Below are positions 22,879 to 31,543 of a stretch of DNA of 64,000 bases, one piece after another. The DNA comes from Prochlorococcus sp. AG-424-E18. Its GTDB lineage: Bacteria; Cyanobacteriota; Cyanobacteriia; PCC-6307; Cyanobiaceae. The stretch lies in assembly GCA_003210155.1 (NCBI GenBank), contig QCNC01000002.1:1-64000 (forward strand). The letters are read 5' to 3'. The position numbers and the translations under genes are program-made. Every line of letters begins with the position of its first letter. Position 1 is the stretch's first letter. The notes beneath the pieces were generated by a model. The model saw nothing but the letters and a program-made list of their open reading frames with translations, was not told the DNA's origin and did not search any database.

Positions 22879-24375
22879 ATGAAAGAAATAAATATCTTAT
22901 GGTTTAAAAAAGATTTAAGAATTTTTGATAACGAAGCTCTCTGTGAGGCTATAAAAGATAATGATATTTTACCTATTTATATTATTGAGTTAGATATTTG
23001 GAGCCAAAATACTCATTCAGATAGACAATGGCAATTTTGCAAAGAAAGTTTAATAGATTTAAGAAATGCACTTGCTGAGATTGGACAACCATTAATTATT
23101 AGGACTGGGAATGTTATTAATATTTTTGATGAAATTAGTTCAAAATTTAAAATCAAAGGTATATATAGCCATCAAGAAACAGGAGATTGGCTTACTTATC
23201 AAAGAGATCAAAAAGTAAGAGAATGGGCTTTAAGCAAAAATATTATTTGGAAGGAATTTCTACAATTTTCAGTTTTTAGAGGAAATTTAGATAGGAATAA
23301 TTGGTCTAAAAAGTGGCAAGAAAATTCCGAAAAAAACTTACTTAAAGCTCCATTAAGAATTAATTCTATTAACTTTAATCTTGGAGAAATACCATCAGAC
23401 GAAATTTTTACCTTTAAAAGAGAAACTTGTCCAGGAAGAATGCAAGGTGGAAGAAAGAAAGGTTTAGAGAGAATGCAATACTTCTTTAGTAATAAATTAG
23501 ATTCTTATTCAAAAGATATATCTAGCCCAGAAAAATCATTTGATAGTTGTACAAGATTATCCCCATATATTTGTTGGGGATGCATATCATTAAAAGAAAT
23601 TTTTAAAAAGGCAAATATATCAAAAAACAATAATTCCAGGATGTTAAAAAGCAGATTAACTTGGCATTGTCATTTTATTCAGAAACTTGAAAGTGAACCA
23701 GAACTAGAGTTTAGGGAATACCATCCTTTTTTTAAAAATATTAGAGAAAAAAATAATGAATTACTGTATTCATGGAGTTCAGGTAATACGGGCTTTCCTT
23801 TTATAGATGCATGTATGCGTTCATTAAATTTTAATGGATGGATTAACTTTAGGATGCGAGCGATGTTAATGTCATTTGCTAGCTATAATTTATGGCTACC
23901 ATGGCAAGATTCAGGTTCTGAATTAGCAAATAAATTTATAGATTATGAGCCTGGAATACATTGGAACCAATGCCAAATGCAATCTGGAACTACGTCTATA
24001 AATACTAATAGAATTTATAATCCTATTAAACAGGGAAAAGATCATGATCCTCAAGGAAAATTTATAAAAAAATGGATACCAGAATTAAAAGATATATCAC
24101 TTAATTTCATTCATGAACCATGGCTATTATCTAGATTTAATCAAGAAGAATATGAACAAATTAATTACATAAGACCAATAATTGACATCCCAATTAGTAC
24201 TAAAACTGCAAAGAAGAAAATTTCGGATATCACTAAAAAGGATGGATATTGGGATATCTCAAAAGAAATTTATTTAAAACATGGCTCTAGAAAAAGGGTT
24301 AGAAAAAATATAAATAATAAAAAAATCATTTCTAAGGAAAAGGAAATACAATACGAACTGAAATTAGATTTCTAA
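22879..24375 (+). CDS. DNA photolyase/cryptochrome family flavoprotein
   Basis: 498 residues. The N-terminal alpha/beta domain opens with LWFKKDLRIFDNEAL, typical of photolyases. The C-terminal helical FAD domain contains CTRLSPYICWGCIS, GFPFIDACMRSL, GWINFRMRAML and the DYEPGIHWNQCQMQSGT stretch, followed by NPIKQGKDHDPQG. These are hallmark FAD- and DNA-binding segments. It either repairs pyrimidine dimers with blue light or acts as a cryptochrome; the sequence alone does not separate these. It is divergent from tenA with 86 bp between. Confidence 0.9.
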   Translation: MKEINILWFKKDLRIFDNEALCEAIKDNDILPIYIIELDIWSQNTHSDRQWQFCKESLIDLRNALAEIGQPLIIRTGNVINIFDEISSKFKIKGIYSHQETGDWLTYQRDQKVREWALSKNIIWKEFLQFSVFRGNLDRNNWSKKWQENSEKNLLKAPLRINSINFNLGEIPSDEIFTFKRETCPGRMQGGRKKGLERMQYFFSNKLDSYSKDISSPEKSFDSCTRLSPYICWGCISLKEIFKKANISKNNNSRMLKSRLTWHCHFIQKLESEPELEFREYHPFFKNIREKNNELLYSWSSGNTGFPFIDACMRSLNFNGWINFRMRAMLMSFASYNLWLPWQDSGSELANKFIDYEPGIHWNQCQMQSGTTSINTNRIYNPIKQGKDHDPQGKFIKKWIPELKDISLNFIHEPWLLSRFNQEEYEQINYIRPIIDIPISTKTAKKKISDITKKDGYWDISKEIYLKHGSRKRVRKNINNKKIISKEKEIQYELKLDF

Positions 24376-24502
24376 ATTTTATTGTCAGAAATTTCCAGAT
24401 TCTTTTTAGTGAATAGGAAAGTTTTTTAAATTTTGAAATTGAATATATAAATCCACGATAAAGTAATGCAAGATTTAATGTATTTATTAAAATTTATTAA
24501 TT

Positions 24503-24676
24503 ATGTCTGAAAGATTTGAATGGGACGATACCAATAGTTCAGGTATATGGTGGAGTACTAATGTAAGTATTAGAGACGAGTGCATTTTGCTTAAAGAAGA
24601 TACTCAATGCGAAGATTCTGATATCGTCGAACTTCTTAGGAGTATTGCACAAAATATTGAAGATAATGGCCTTTAA
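24503..24676 (+). CDS. 57-residue acidic small protein
   Basis: ATG 24503 to TAA 24674-24676. An acidic protein with GIWWSTNVSIRDECILL in the middle and a helical C-terminus, two cysteines. It is convergent with the aminopeptidase gene. Frame and residue pattern look real; no family recognised. Confidence 0.5.
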   Translation: MSERFEWDDTNSSGIWWSTNVSIRDECILLKEDTQCEDSDIVELLRSIAQNIEDNGL

Positions 24677-24699
24677 TTTTTAAAGGAATATTCTCTTTT

Positions 24700-25650
24700 T
24701 TAGAGATTTTGAATTCGTTTTACAGCTTTTATTAATTCGATAGTAGTACCTTTTTCACTCATTGAATGACCAGCATCATTAACAATAATTAATTCAGAAT
24801 TCTTTAATTTCTTGTTTAGATCCCAAGCACTCCTAACAGGACATACAACGTCATACCTCCCTTGAATTATTTTTGTTGGAATCGATTCTATTGCTCTTAT
24901 ATTTTTCAAAATAAAATCATCCTCTAAGAAAATATTATTAATAAAATAATGACATTCGATCCTTGCAAAGGCATCTGAAAAAGAATTAACTTGGGACTTA
25001 TCAAAATCAAATTTTTTATTTATTAAATGACTCGTTGAGAGTTCCCATTTTGTCCAAGCTGCTGCTGCTTTTGATCTAAGATTCGCATCTGAAGATGTTA
25101 GATATTTATAAAAAGAACTTATTAAATCATTTCTTTCTTCTTTTGGTATTACAGAAATATATTCTTCAAATTCATCAGGGAATATCTCACTTGCACCATA
25201 TTGATAGAACCACAATAATTCAAACTTTCTACATAAAAATATTCCTCTCAAAGTTAAGCTCTTAACTCTTGAGGGATTTTTAATTGCATATATAAGTGAA
25301 AGTGTTGAGCCCCAAGATCCACCAAATAAATGCCAACTATCTATTTTCAATAGAATCCTTAATTTCTCAATATCATCAACTAAATGATTAGTCGTATTTT
25401 CTTTTAATTCGGAGAAAGGAGTTGAAGAACCGCAACCCCTTTGATCAAATTGTATGATATCAAATTTATCTGGATCAAAGTATCTTCTATATCTTGGTTG
25501 ACTTCCTCCTCCTGGGCCTCCATGAATAACTAGTATTTTTTTACCATTTGGATTACCAGATCTTTCCCAATAAATCGTATGAATATCACTTACTTGTAAA
25601 AAACCCTTTTCACGAACTTCAATTTTAGGAAACAAGACTTGATCTTTCAT
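24700..25650 (-). CDS. pip: proline iminopeptidase
   Basis: 316-residue alpha/beta hydrolase. HGGPGGGSQPRYRRYFDP is the oxyanion region, GGSWGS contains the nucleophilic Ser, the Asp lies in GRYDVVCP and the His in NDAGHS. The RGIFLCRKFEL and cap-domain pattern match proline iminopeptidases, which release N-terminal proline from peptides. It is probably cytoplasmic since no signal peptide is present. Length is typical. Confidence 0.9.
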   Translation of the reverse strand: MKDQVLFPKIEVREKGFLQVSDIHTIYWERSGNPNGKKILVIHGGPGGGSQPRYRRYFDPDKFDIIQFDQRGCGSSTPFSELKENTTNHLVDDIEKLRILLKIDSWHLFGGSWGSTLSLIYAIKNPSRVKSLTLRGIFLCRKFELLWFYQYGASEIFPDEFEEYISVIPKEERNDLISSFYKYLTSSDANLRSKAAAAWTKWELSTSHLINKKFDFDKSQVNSFSDAFARIECHYFINNIFLEDDFILKNIRAIESIPTKIIQGRYDVVCPVRSAWDLNKKLKNSELIIVNDAGHSMSEKGTTIELIKAVKRIQNL

Positions 25651-25725
25651 TGTGAAATATTTTTAAACACTTAATAAATCCATATTATCCAAAAAGAAGT
25701 CTAGTTTAGAAGTAGTTTGTAAAAA

Positions 25726-25755
25726 AAAAAGGACTGGTGGTTCAGTCCTTTTTGA
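25726..25755 (-). terminator. strong intrinsic terminator, minus strand
   Basis: Arms AAAAAGGACTG and CAGTCCTTTTT pair perfectly around a 6-nt loop; read on the minus strand the hairpin is followed by ten T. No minus-strand protein gene ends here, so it must end a noncoding transcript from upstream. Read on the plus strand it is a weaker terminator. Confidence 0.85.
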
Positions 25756-26030
25756 TATTTGATTTCCTTCTAACAGGATATAAAATTACATATTTTAAAG
25801 TCTATTTACTCATAAACCTAGAATACGTGAATTAGGGGATTTCTCTCGATAATTTAGTCCCTATTGTCGCTAGTAATTATAAAGCGAAGTCTTATCAGAC
25901 TAATTGATTGAACTTTAATTTTCGAATAATCCCATTCTCAGGAATACGCTTCCTATATTTTGGAATTTGCTAAATTTCAGGCGGACTATCAATCATTTAG
26001 ATTGCCTCCGAACTCAACATCTATAAATTA
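25726..26030 (-). ncRNA. candidate structured noncoding RNA of about 300 nt
   Basis: Between the terminator at 25726 and about 26030 there is no coding frame, but several perfect small hairpins follow one another. Plus-strand arms are CAATC/GATTG (25990-26004), AGGAA/TTCCT (25940-25954) and AGTCT/AGACT (25888-25901). A longer-range pair AGGG(G)A/TCCCT brackets 25834-25862. A minus-strand transcript ending in the terminator would be a stable small RNA. It lacks the peptide-tag coding sequence of tmRNA and the conserved core of RNase P RNA as I know them; 6S RNA or a Yfr-type RNA remain possible. The 5' end is a guess. Confidence 0.45.
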
Positions 26031-26156
26031 CTCCTTTTTATATTTTCAGTAAATCCGTAAATATGCTGATTTACTTTTTTCTTAATTTGTAAGAGGATTT
26101 TAATGATCCTTTGTTTTTTTTAGACAAATATAAAAATTTAAGTCAATAATCCTTAG

Positions 26157-26339
26157 TTATTCATATTCATAGAGCAAAATAGATTCAATTATTCTTTTAT
26201 CACTATCAGAAAGTTTATAATCTTCCAATTACCACTCAACAAATTTTACACACACATCAATAGAAGGATTCTTATCACGGCACTTACACCACTCTCTAAT
26301 CCAATCTGCCAAGGCAAAAGTTATTTTTGTAGTAAGCAT
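26157..26339 (-). pseudogene. small protein gene with an in-frame stop
   Basis: From ATG 26339 the frame reads ITFALADWIREWCKCRDKN, then DVCVKFVEW, and hits TAA at 26231-26229. The same frame goes on LEDYKLSDSDKRIIESILL to TAA 26159-26157. Both halves look like one helical protein of about 59 residues in which a sense codon (CAA or GAA by one change) became TAA. Confidence 0.5.
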
Positions 26340-26380
26340 ATTTACCAATCAGGGTATTTAAAATCTCGGCCAGTAGGTTC

Positions 26381-26503
26381 TTAATAAAATTTCCCCTCTT
26401 TTATACCTTTATTATATTTTTCAATAATTTTTTTTGAAGAAGCTATTGAGGGAATTAAATCTCCTAAATATATTGGCTCTTTCGTAATTGATATAATGAT
26501 TTA
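26381..26503 (-). pseudogene. start-less gene remnant
   Basis: A minus-strand frame reads TKEPIYLGDLIPSIASSKK and then IIEKYNKGIKEGKFY before a TAA at 26383-26381. No standard start codon exists before the frame closes upstream. The residue pattern is protein-like. It sits 41 bp upstream of another broken minus-strand frame, so this 350-bp stretch appears to be eroding DNA. Confidence 0.35.
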
Positions 26504-26554
26504 AATTATTTATTATTATATAAGAATTTAATAAATAGATTATTAATATTCATT

Positions 26555-26650
26555 ATGGATTTCATCAAAAAGAACAAGATCTTAACATTAATGGCGATAA
26601 TTGCAGTTTTATCATTTGTATTAGAAAAAGTAGGCATAATACACCCTTAA
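26555..26650 (+). CDS. 31-residue membrane peptide
   Basis: ATG 26555 to TAA 26648-26650. A basic start (MDFIKKNK) is followed by one hydrophobic helix (ILTLMAIIAVLSFVL). Single-span micro-protein of unknown role. Confidence 0.5.
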   Translation: MDFIKKNKILTLMAIIAVLSFVLEKVGIIHP

Positions 26651-26679
26651 ATTAATTAAGTTTATTTTATAAATACTTC

Positions 26680-26769
26680 CTAATGAAATAAGTAAACAGA
26701 TACTATTACTGCAAAAATAAGCAATGGAGATAATAATGTAAAAATTAAAGTTGAAAGATTAATCAGCAT
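26680..26769 (-). CDS. 29-residue membrane peptide
   Basis: Minus-strand frame from ATG 26769 to TAG 26680. Almost entirely hydrophobic (TLIFTLLSPLLIFAVIVSV) and without charged residues, so it would lie in the membrane. Convergent with the peptide gene at 26555. Only the intact frame supports it. Confidence 0.35.
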   Translation of the reverse strand: MLINLSTLIFTLLSPLLIFAVIVSVYLFH

Positions 26770-26859
26770 AAATTTTAAATAAATACACAAATTTAATAAA
26801 CACCACTTTTAAGCATTTGCAATAAGTAAAATTTAAATTATTACGATATAAAAAAACAT

Positions 26860-27057
26860 TTGATTAAAGAGAGATATAAAGAAGAATATGATGAGGGCTC
26901 AGACTTACTATGGCCTAGTGATAAAGAAGATAAAATAACTCGGCAATTTTATAAAGATTTATCTATTCTTTCAAAAAACATAAACTATAGTAAAAAGAAA
27001 AAGCTAAAACTTTTTGAACAAGTAGTTAGAATAATAAAAGGCAAAGGCTGGGGTTAA
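26860..27057 (+). CDS. 65-residue charged hypothetical protein
   Basis: Starts with TTG (no ATG is available); the product is highly charged and helical, with SDLLWPSDKEDKITRQFY and a Lys-rich end. It stands 17 bp before the CPBP protease gene on the same strand and is probably co-transcribed with it. Function unknown. Confidence 0.5.
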   Translation: MIKERYKEEYDEGSDLLWPSDKEDKITRQFYKDLSILSKNINYSKKKKLKLFEQVVRIIKGKGWG

Positions 27058-27074
27058 TTAATATTCAAACTAAA

Positions 27075-27935
27075 ATGAAAAATGTAATGATTCTAATAAG
27101 AAGTTTTTTTCTTTTAAGACCAAAATTTTTATCCACTATATTTTTTATTCCTATTCTTTATGGCATTGGCTGGGCTTTATCTCAGCCACTTTTATTGTTT
27201 AATTTTGAAAAAGAAAATTTATCCTTAATTGGTACTATTATTACTTTCTTACTTTTTATCCTTTTACTTCCATATTGGTTTTATATCAAACGAAACAAAT
27301 CAAGTGCTTGGATAATTCTTGGGATAACAAAAGACAAATTCTTAAAAAACTTTGTCAATTTTTCTCAAGGTATTTTATTTGCTTTAGTTTTAATAATTCT
27401 AATTCTGGTACCACTATTACAAAAAAATTATATTTCTTGGATAGGTGAATTCTCGCCAATAATATTGTTAAATTCTATTGTACTGGGATTAGGTGTTGGA
27501 TTCGCAGAGGAAATAATTTTTAGAGGCTGGTTACTAGAAGAATTAAAATTTGAATATGGCACAAAAATATCAATAGCTTTGCAAGCTATAATTTTTAGCT
27601 TCGTTCATAATTTATCAAATGAGATCTTTTGGAACATAGCAGGATTACGTTTGGGATTTATTTTACTTGGGATATTTCTATCATTAATAAAAATTAGAGA
27701 TAAAGGTTCTTTATGGAATTGCATAGGAATTCATGGAGGACTTGTGGGCATTTGGTTTTTATTAAATAACGGATTAATTGAATTCAAAGAAAATACACCT
27801 TCTTTTTTAGCAGGGCCTTTTACACAAAATGTTCCGAACCCAATCGGAAGCTTTAGTGCAATTTTAATATTATTTTTGTTATGTATTTTTTATACAGTAA
27901 AATCAAAAAAGATTTTTACTAGACGTTTTAATTAG
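27075..27935 (+). CDS. CPBP-family intramembrane metalloprotease
   Basis: 286 residues with about eight membrane helices. The diagnostic motif 1 is AEEIIFRGW (EExxxR), followed about 30 residues later by FSFVHN (FxxxH) and a further GIHGGLVG histidine. These residues ligate zinc and form the active site in CAAX-protease/bacteriocin-processing (ABI) enzymes. In cyanobacteria such proteins process or protect membrane proteins, but targets are mostly unknown. No bacteriocin gene is adjacent. Confidence 0.85.
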   Translation: MKNVMILIRSFFLLRPKFLSTIFFIPILYGIGWALSQPLLLFNFEKENLSLIGTIITFLLFILLLPYWFYIKRNKSSAWIILGITKDKFLKNFVNFSQGILFALVLIILILVPLLQKNYISWIGEFSPIILLNSIVLGLGVGFAEEIIFRGWLLEELKFEYGTKISIALQAIIFSFVHNLSNEIFWNIAGLRLGFILLGIFLSLIKIRDKGSLWNCIGIHGGLVGIWFLLNNGLIEFKENTPSFLAGPFTQNVPNPIGSFSAILILFLLCIFYTVKSKKIFTRRFN

Positions 27936-27997
27936 ATATAAATACGGATTGATTTTTGATTAGTAATTGTCAGATTAAAATAAAGCTTAATATTCAT

Positions 27998-28162
27998 ATG
28001 AACTTTGAGGCAGGAATAAGGTTTATTATGTTTTTAATAATTTTTGGAGTTACAAACTATCTAATGATGTTGAGAAGATATGAAAACTACATCAAAAAAA
28101 AGAAATATTTACAGCAGAAAAAAATTTCCCGGCTATACCCTAAAGGTTCATTTATTTTCTGA
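27998..28162 (+). CDS. small single-span membrane protein
   Basis: 54 residues from the ATG at 27998 (an earlier in-frame start gives 68 but adds an unlikely polar lead). One hydrophobic helix (IRFIMFLIIFGVTNYLMML) is followed by a strongly basic tail rich in Lys and Tyr. It is 62 bp downstream of the CPBP gene. Confidence 0.5.
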   Translation: MNFEAGIRFIMFLIIFGVTNYLMMLRRYENYIKKKKYLQQKKISRLYPKGSFIF

Positions 28163-28190
28163 GATTAAAAAAAGTTTTTGTAGAATTTCC

Positions 28191-28439
28191 TCACCATTTT
28201 TTATTAGTTTTTTGCCAACCTTCATTTAACAATTTTTGCCATAATAATCTTGCTTCTTCAATAACAATTTTTTTTCTAGTTTTCATTAATGGAGGATTTT
28301 CTCCATGAATTCCCATAATAATTCCTTCTTCAATAAACATATAATTAATAGATTTATCAGAATTATCTCTATCTTTATAAAAACGCATCACCCCTACAAA
28401 ATTGGAGTCAATTAACCAGAAATCATTAGTTGTATTCAA
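28191..28439 (-). CDS. DUF1651 family protein
   Basis: 82 residues with the DUF1651 pattern: DFWLIDSNFVGVMRF at the start and ARLLWQKLLNEGWQK at the end (the W..LL..GW signature). This family is essentially confined to marine picocyanobacteria and is often multicopy. Function unknown; no membrane segment. Confidence 0.8.
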   Translation of the reverse strand: MNTTNDFWLIDSNFVGVMRFYKDRDNSDKSINYMFIEEGIIMGIHGENPPLMKTRKKIVIEEARLLWQKLLNEGWQKTNKKW

Positions 28440-28511
28440 AAAGCCAAAATGATATTAAATTAATAATATGCTTTCATTACAATTTGCGAGGGAAATATTT
28501 ATTTAGTTTAT

Positions 28512-28940
28512 TCATATTTGATATGTTTTTTCTTTTTGTCTACTTTTTTTCAATTCGCCACGTTTTTTCTTAACCTCAACTCTTTTCTTTTGTGATGCTT
28601 TAGTGGGTTGTGTATATTTTCTTAATTTAAAAGGTTTATTTAAAGCATTTTTTATTATTGAACTAAATTTCATTAAAGCTAGCTGCCTATTTAATAATTG
28701 ATTTCTGTGTTCTTGAACCGCTAAACGTAAGCTATTATTCACTAATTTGTTTTTCAAGTTTCTCTTAAGAATTTCTTTCTGATAATCATTTAATACTTTG
28801 GAATCTTCTAAATTAAAAATAATCTCTACTCTGCTTTCAATTTTATTTACATTTTGTCCTCCAGGACCGGAGGATCTGGAAAATCGCCACTTAATTTCAT
28901 TGGATGGGATTACTAATGTTTTAGTAATTTTTAAATCCAT
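28512..28940 (-). CDS. arfB: peptide chain release factor-like protein, ArfB/YaeJ family
   Basis: 142 residues with a single RF-1 domain: WRFSRSSGPGGQNVNK holds the catalytic GGQ. The C-terminal 40 residues are very basic (KKRVEVKKKRGELKKSRQ). That tail enters the empty mRNA channel, letting ArfB hydrolyse peptidyl-tRNA on stalled ribosomes without a stop codon. There is no codon-recognition domain, so it is not RF1 or RF2. Length matches ArfB. Confidence 0.9.
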   Translation of the reverse strand: MDLKITKTLVIPSNEIKWRFSRSSGPGGQNVNKIESRVEIIFNLEDSKVLNDYQKEILKRNLKNKLVNNSLRLAVQEHRNQLLNRQLALMKFSSIIKNALNKPFKLRKYTQPTKASQKKRVEVKKKRGELKKSRQKEKTYQI

Positions 28941-29144
28941 TTTTAGTTCTTTTTGATTTAGATTTTTAGAATCATCTCCTTCATACTTTAAAACATACCT
29001 TAAAATTCGATCGGTAAATACTGGGCGGTTAAGTTAGGTAAACCGAAATTCGGTGTATTTGCCGTATCAATATCTTCGGTATTTATCCTTTCATGTTTCA
29101 AAGAATTATCAGATATTGAATTTGTACTATTTCAAAGGTCACTT

Positions 29145-29381
29145 ATGTATTCAATGTTTGATCTTCTTTTTGAAACACCTTCATATCGCCCTGTATATGT
29201 TATTTCCGATAGTGAAATGAAGGAGTTAAAGAAAAACCAACATCAAGAAAAACTTGATGAAATTACAACACAAAAAGTAAGACTTGAAGATGCTTTTAAA
29301 GCTCAACTAAAACATCTTGAAGAGAGAGAAAAAGAAGTAAAAAAAGAACTTAAAGTACTCTCAGCCTCAAAAGATAAATAA
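29145..29381 (+). CDS. small coiled-coil protein
   Basis: 78 residues. The N-terminus MYSMFDLLFETPSYRPVYVI precedes a long charged coiled coil (about residues 27-75). The opening resembles the extreme N-terminus of Hsp20-type cyanobacterial proteins, but there is no alpha-crystallin domain. It has its own terminator at 29409. Possibly a stress-related small protein; not certain. Confidence 0.55.
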   Translation: MYSMFDLLFETPSYRPVYVISDSEMKELKKNQHQEKLDEITTQKVRLEDAFKAQLKHLEEREKEVKKELKVLSASKDK

Positions 29382-29408
29382 TTTATTTTTAGAGAAATTA
29401 CTTTTTTT

Positions 29409-29430
29409 AAAGACGGTTAAAACCGTCTTT
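29409..29430 (+). terminator. intrinsic terminator
   Basis: Arms AAAGACGGTT and AACCGTCTTT around a 2-nt AA loop, followed by T-rich sequence, 28 bp after the coiled-coil gene. Confidence 0.85.
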
Positions 29431-29499
29431 TTTAATTCTTATAGTTCTAAGGGATACATTAAATCCACAGATTTTAAAAATATTTTCCATAATTAAAAA

Positions 29500-29604
29500 A
29501 TGAAGGACAACAAAGAAAAAATAAGAATGTTCTTACCCTTTAGTTGGGTAATTTGTGCAGCAATATCTTTTGCTTACATAAATTCGCATTTAATAAATAC
29601 CTAA
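29500..29604 (+). CDS. 34-residue membrane peptide
   Basis: ATG 29500 to TAA 29602-29604. A charged start (MKDNKEKIRM) and one hydrophobic helix (FSWVICAAISFAYI). The next gene begins 5 bp downstream, so the two are likely co-translated. Confidence 0.5.
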   Translation: MKDNKEKIRMFLPFSWVICAAISFAYINSHLINT

Positions 29605-29609
29605 TATAA

Positions 29610-29954
29610 ATGTCTTATCCCACAAGTGACGAAATACTTGCATCTTCTAAAGGGTGGGTAGCATCTTTTTTAAATTTTCTTCCTGGTTTAGGATCGGGTT
29701 ACTTATATCAAAGAAGATGGAAACCCTATTTTTTTACCATCACTGCTAGTACTGCATGGTTCGCTTTAGGTATTTTTTTACAAAGTGATTCAGAACCTTC
29801 TCAAAATGAACAAATAATTGGAATTTCTGGTCTTTTTTTCATATCGATAGTTACAGTTATAGAAGCCAACTTGGCTTTCAAAAAAGCAAGTAATAAAACA
29901 AAAGCTGAAAAAGAAAAAATAATATCAACTACCAAAAAAGGATGGTTTAAATAA
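29610..29954 (+). CDS. conserved cyanobacterial membrane protein
   Basis: 114 residues with about three hydrophobic segments. FLPGLGSGYLYQRRWKPYF resembles the N-terminus of TM2-like conserved cyanobacterial proteins. The C-terminus is soluble and Lys-rich. Function unknown. Confidence 0.7.
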   Translation: MSYPTSDEILASSKGWVASFLNFLPGLGSGYLYQRRWKPYFFTITASTAWFALGIFLQSDSEPSQNEQIIGISGLFFISIVTVIEANLAFKKASNKTKAEKEKIISTTKKGWFK

Positions 29955-30052
29955 TTCAAAAAATTAGATCTAAAAAATATTTTATTAGTTCTCAGTTTTT
30001 TAATTTAAGTAAAAAATTACCATATATTAATTTTAAGATAATTTAAAATTTT

Positions 30053-30325
30053 TTAGTTATAAAAAAATAAAATTTCCTTTTCTTTGAGACCTTCCCATCC
30101 CGAGTCTATTAATAATTGATTCAATGTTTCTTTATCAAAATGCTTAGAACCCGTTTTGACACATCTATTTCTCATTGATTTTTTAACACCACTCCTTTCT
30201 CTTTTATTCTCCTCATCCATAATTCTATTGTATAGATCTAGCATTTTTTGAGGAATTGGAGTACCGTCAAGATCCACTCCATTTTGAATAGCAAGATCAA
30301 CAGCCTGCATTCCCATTTTCGTCAT
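30053..30325 (-). CDS. conserved hypothetical protein
   Basis: 90 residues, soluble, basic middle (ENKRERSGVKKSMRNR) and LNQLLIDSGWEGLKEKE near the end. It looks like a conserved picocyanobacterial protein but shows no known motif. It follows bcp on the minus strand with a 67-bp gap. The in-frame ATGs at 30325 and 30316 are both possible starts. Confidence 0.6.
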   Translation of the reverse strand: MTKMGMQAVDLAIQNGVDLDGTPIPQKMLDLYNRIMDEENKRERSGVKKSMRNRCVKTGSKHFDKETLNQLLIDSGWEGLKEKEILFFYN

Positions 30326-30392
30326 ATATTAAAAAAAAGCTGAAACCATAATAAAACAAAAGTTATTAATCTAAAATTCTTTGAATAATAAT

Positions 30393-30842
30393 TTATTGAT
30401 TTTGAATTTCTTTAAGTACTCTAATAGCCTCTTTAATGTGTTCAGGACCATTCAATAAATCTCTAAAAATATGCCTAACTGTCCCTTTGCGATCAATAAC
30501 GTAAGTTACCCTACCATCCATAAAACCTAATACTTTAGGAACTTTAAAAGTTTTCCTAAGAGAGTCATTTGTGTCGCATAGTAGTGGATATTGTAATTTA
30601 TTTTTATTAGCAAATGCTAAATGACTTGAAGTACTTCCATTACTTACTCCCCATACTTGCGCACCTAATACTTTAAATAAGTCATATTTATCTCTAAATC
30701 CGCAAACTTCTATAGTGCAACCAGGCGTATCATCTTTTGGATAAAAAAACAAAACTAGGGGGTTTTTTAATCCCTTATTTGATCTTTTAACTCCATTTTG
30801 ATCCAGTAAAGAAAATTCTGGAATTTTATCTCCAATCTGCAC
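30393..30842 (-). CDS. bcp: thioredoxin-dependent peroxiredoxin Bcp/PrxQ
   Basis: 149 residues of the peroxiredoxin fold. FFYPKDDTPGCTIEVCGFRD carries the peroxidatic C42 and resolving C47 five residues apart, the PrxQ arrangement. VPKVLGFMDGRVTYVIDRKG completes the domain. It reduces hydrogen peroxide and organic peroxides using thioredoxin, in the cytoplasm since no signal peptide is seen. Length is normal. Confidence 0.93.
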   Translation of the reverse strand: MQIGDKIPEFSLLDQNGVKRSNKGLKNPLVLFFYPKDDTPGCTIEVCGFRDKYDLFKVLGAQVWGVSNGSTSSHLAFANKNKLQYPLLCDTNDSLRKTFKVPKVLGFMDGRVTYVIDRKGTVRHIFRDLLNGPEHIKEAIRVLKEIQNQ

Positions 30843-30991
30843 TACAGTTCTTATAAAATTCCATATTAGAGGTTAATATGTTTTTTTTGTGGCCGAAAAT
30901 TAAATTACTTCTATTAAAGTCAGTTTTTTTGTTTTAAAAGATACTAAAAAATTATTGAAATAAACTAGGGTGAATTTATTAATTCAATAAT

Positions 30992-31126
30992 ATGGAATTA
31001 ATAATTTATATTTCTTTATTTCTTATTCTTTTTTTGGGAGTTATTTTTAACTTAAAAATAACTAATTTTAAAAAAGTTAAAGAAATACGAAACAAAGCTA
31101 AAGATTATTCAAAAAAGAATAATTAA
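30992..31126 (+). CDS. 44-residue single-span membrane protein
   Basis: ATG 30992 to TAA 31124-31126. One hydrophobic helix at the N-terminus (LIIYISLFLILFLGVIF) and a basic helical tail. Intact and topologically sensible; function unknown. Confidence 0.5.
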   Translation: MELIIYISLFLILFLGVIFNLKITNFKKVKEIRNKAKDYSKKNN

Positions 31127-31142
31127 ATATGTAAGGCTAAGT

Positions 31143-31382
31143 TTAAAATTCAATTTTTTCATTTGGAGTAAATACTGAGCAATATTTTTTTACTAGGTCC
31201 TTTGGCTGACTAGTGGAAGAATTTGTTAATTTTAATTTTAGCTTTTCTATAGCCTCATTAGCATTAATCTCACCGAGTCGATATCTTGCACACGTATCCA
31301 ATACTTTAAACATTTTTGTGGTAACGGCTTCAGCTGGATAAATTAGAAAAAAAAAGTAAAAAACAACAAATAAGTACTTCAT
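31143..31382 (-). CDS. small exported protein
   Basis: 79 residues with a signal peptide (MKYLFVVFYFFFLIYPAEAV, cleavage after AEA) and a short mature domain with two cysteines (DTCARYRLGEI and KKYCSVF), likely disulfide-bonded. The layout is common among picocyanobacterial periplasmic small proteins. Function unknown. Confidence 0.65.
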   Translation of the reverse strand: MKYLFVVFYFFFLIYPAEAVTTKMFKVLDTCARYRLGEINANEAIEKLKLKLTNSSTSQPKDLVKKYCSVFTPNEKIEF

Positions 31383-31543
31383 TTTTTAAACAGTAAATAT
31401 TTAGCGAATAGTTTCAACAATTTAGAAAAAGATTAAAATTTAATAGGATAATCTAATTTGAGTAGAATCTAAGAATTCTATAAAAATAATAATAAAAGAA
31501 ATTAAGATAAAATAAGTGATAGAAATAAATAATCTCTGTGAAA

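Noticed and set aside
25726-26030. tmRNA for the structured RNA region
   Set aside because: I cannot find the proteolysis-tag coding sequence expected for Prochlorococcus tmRNA on either strand.
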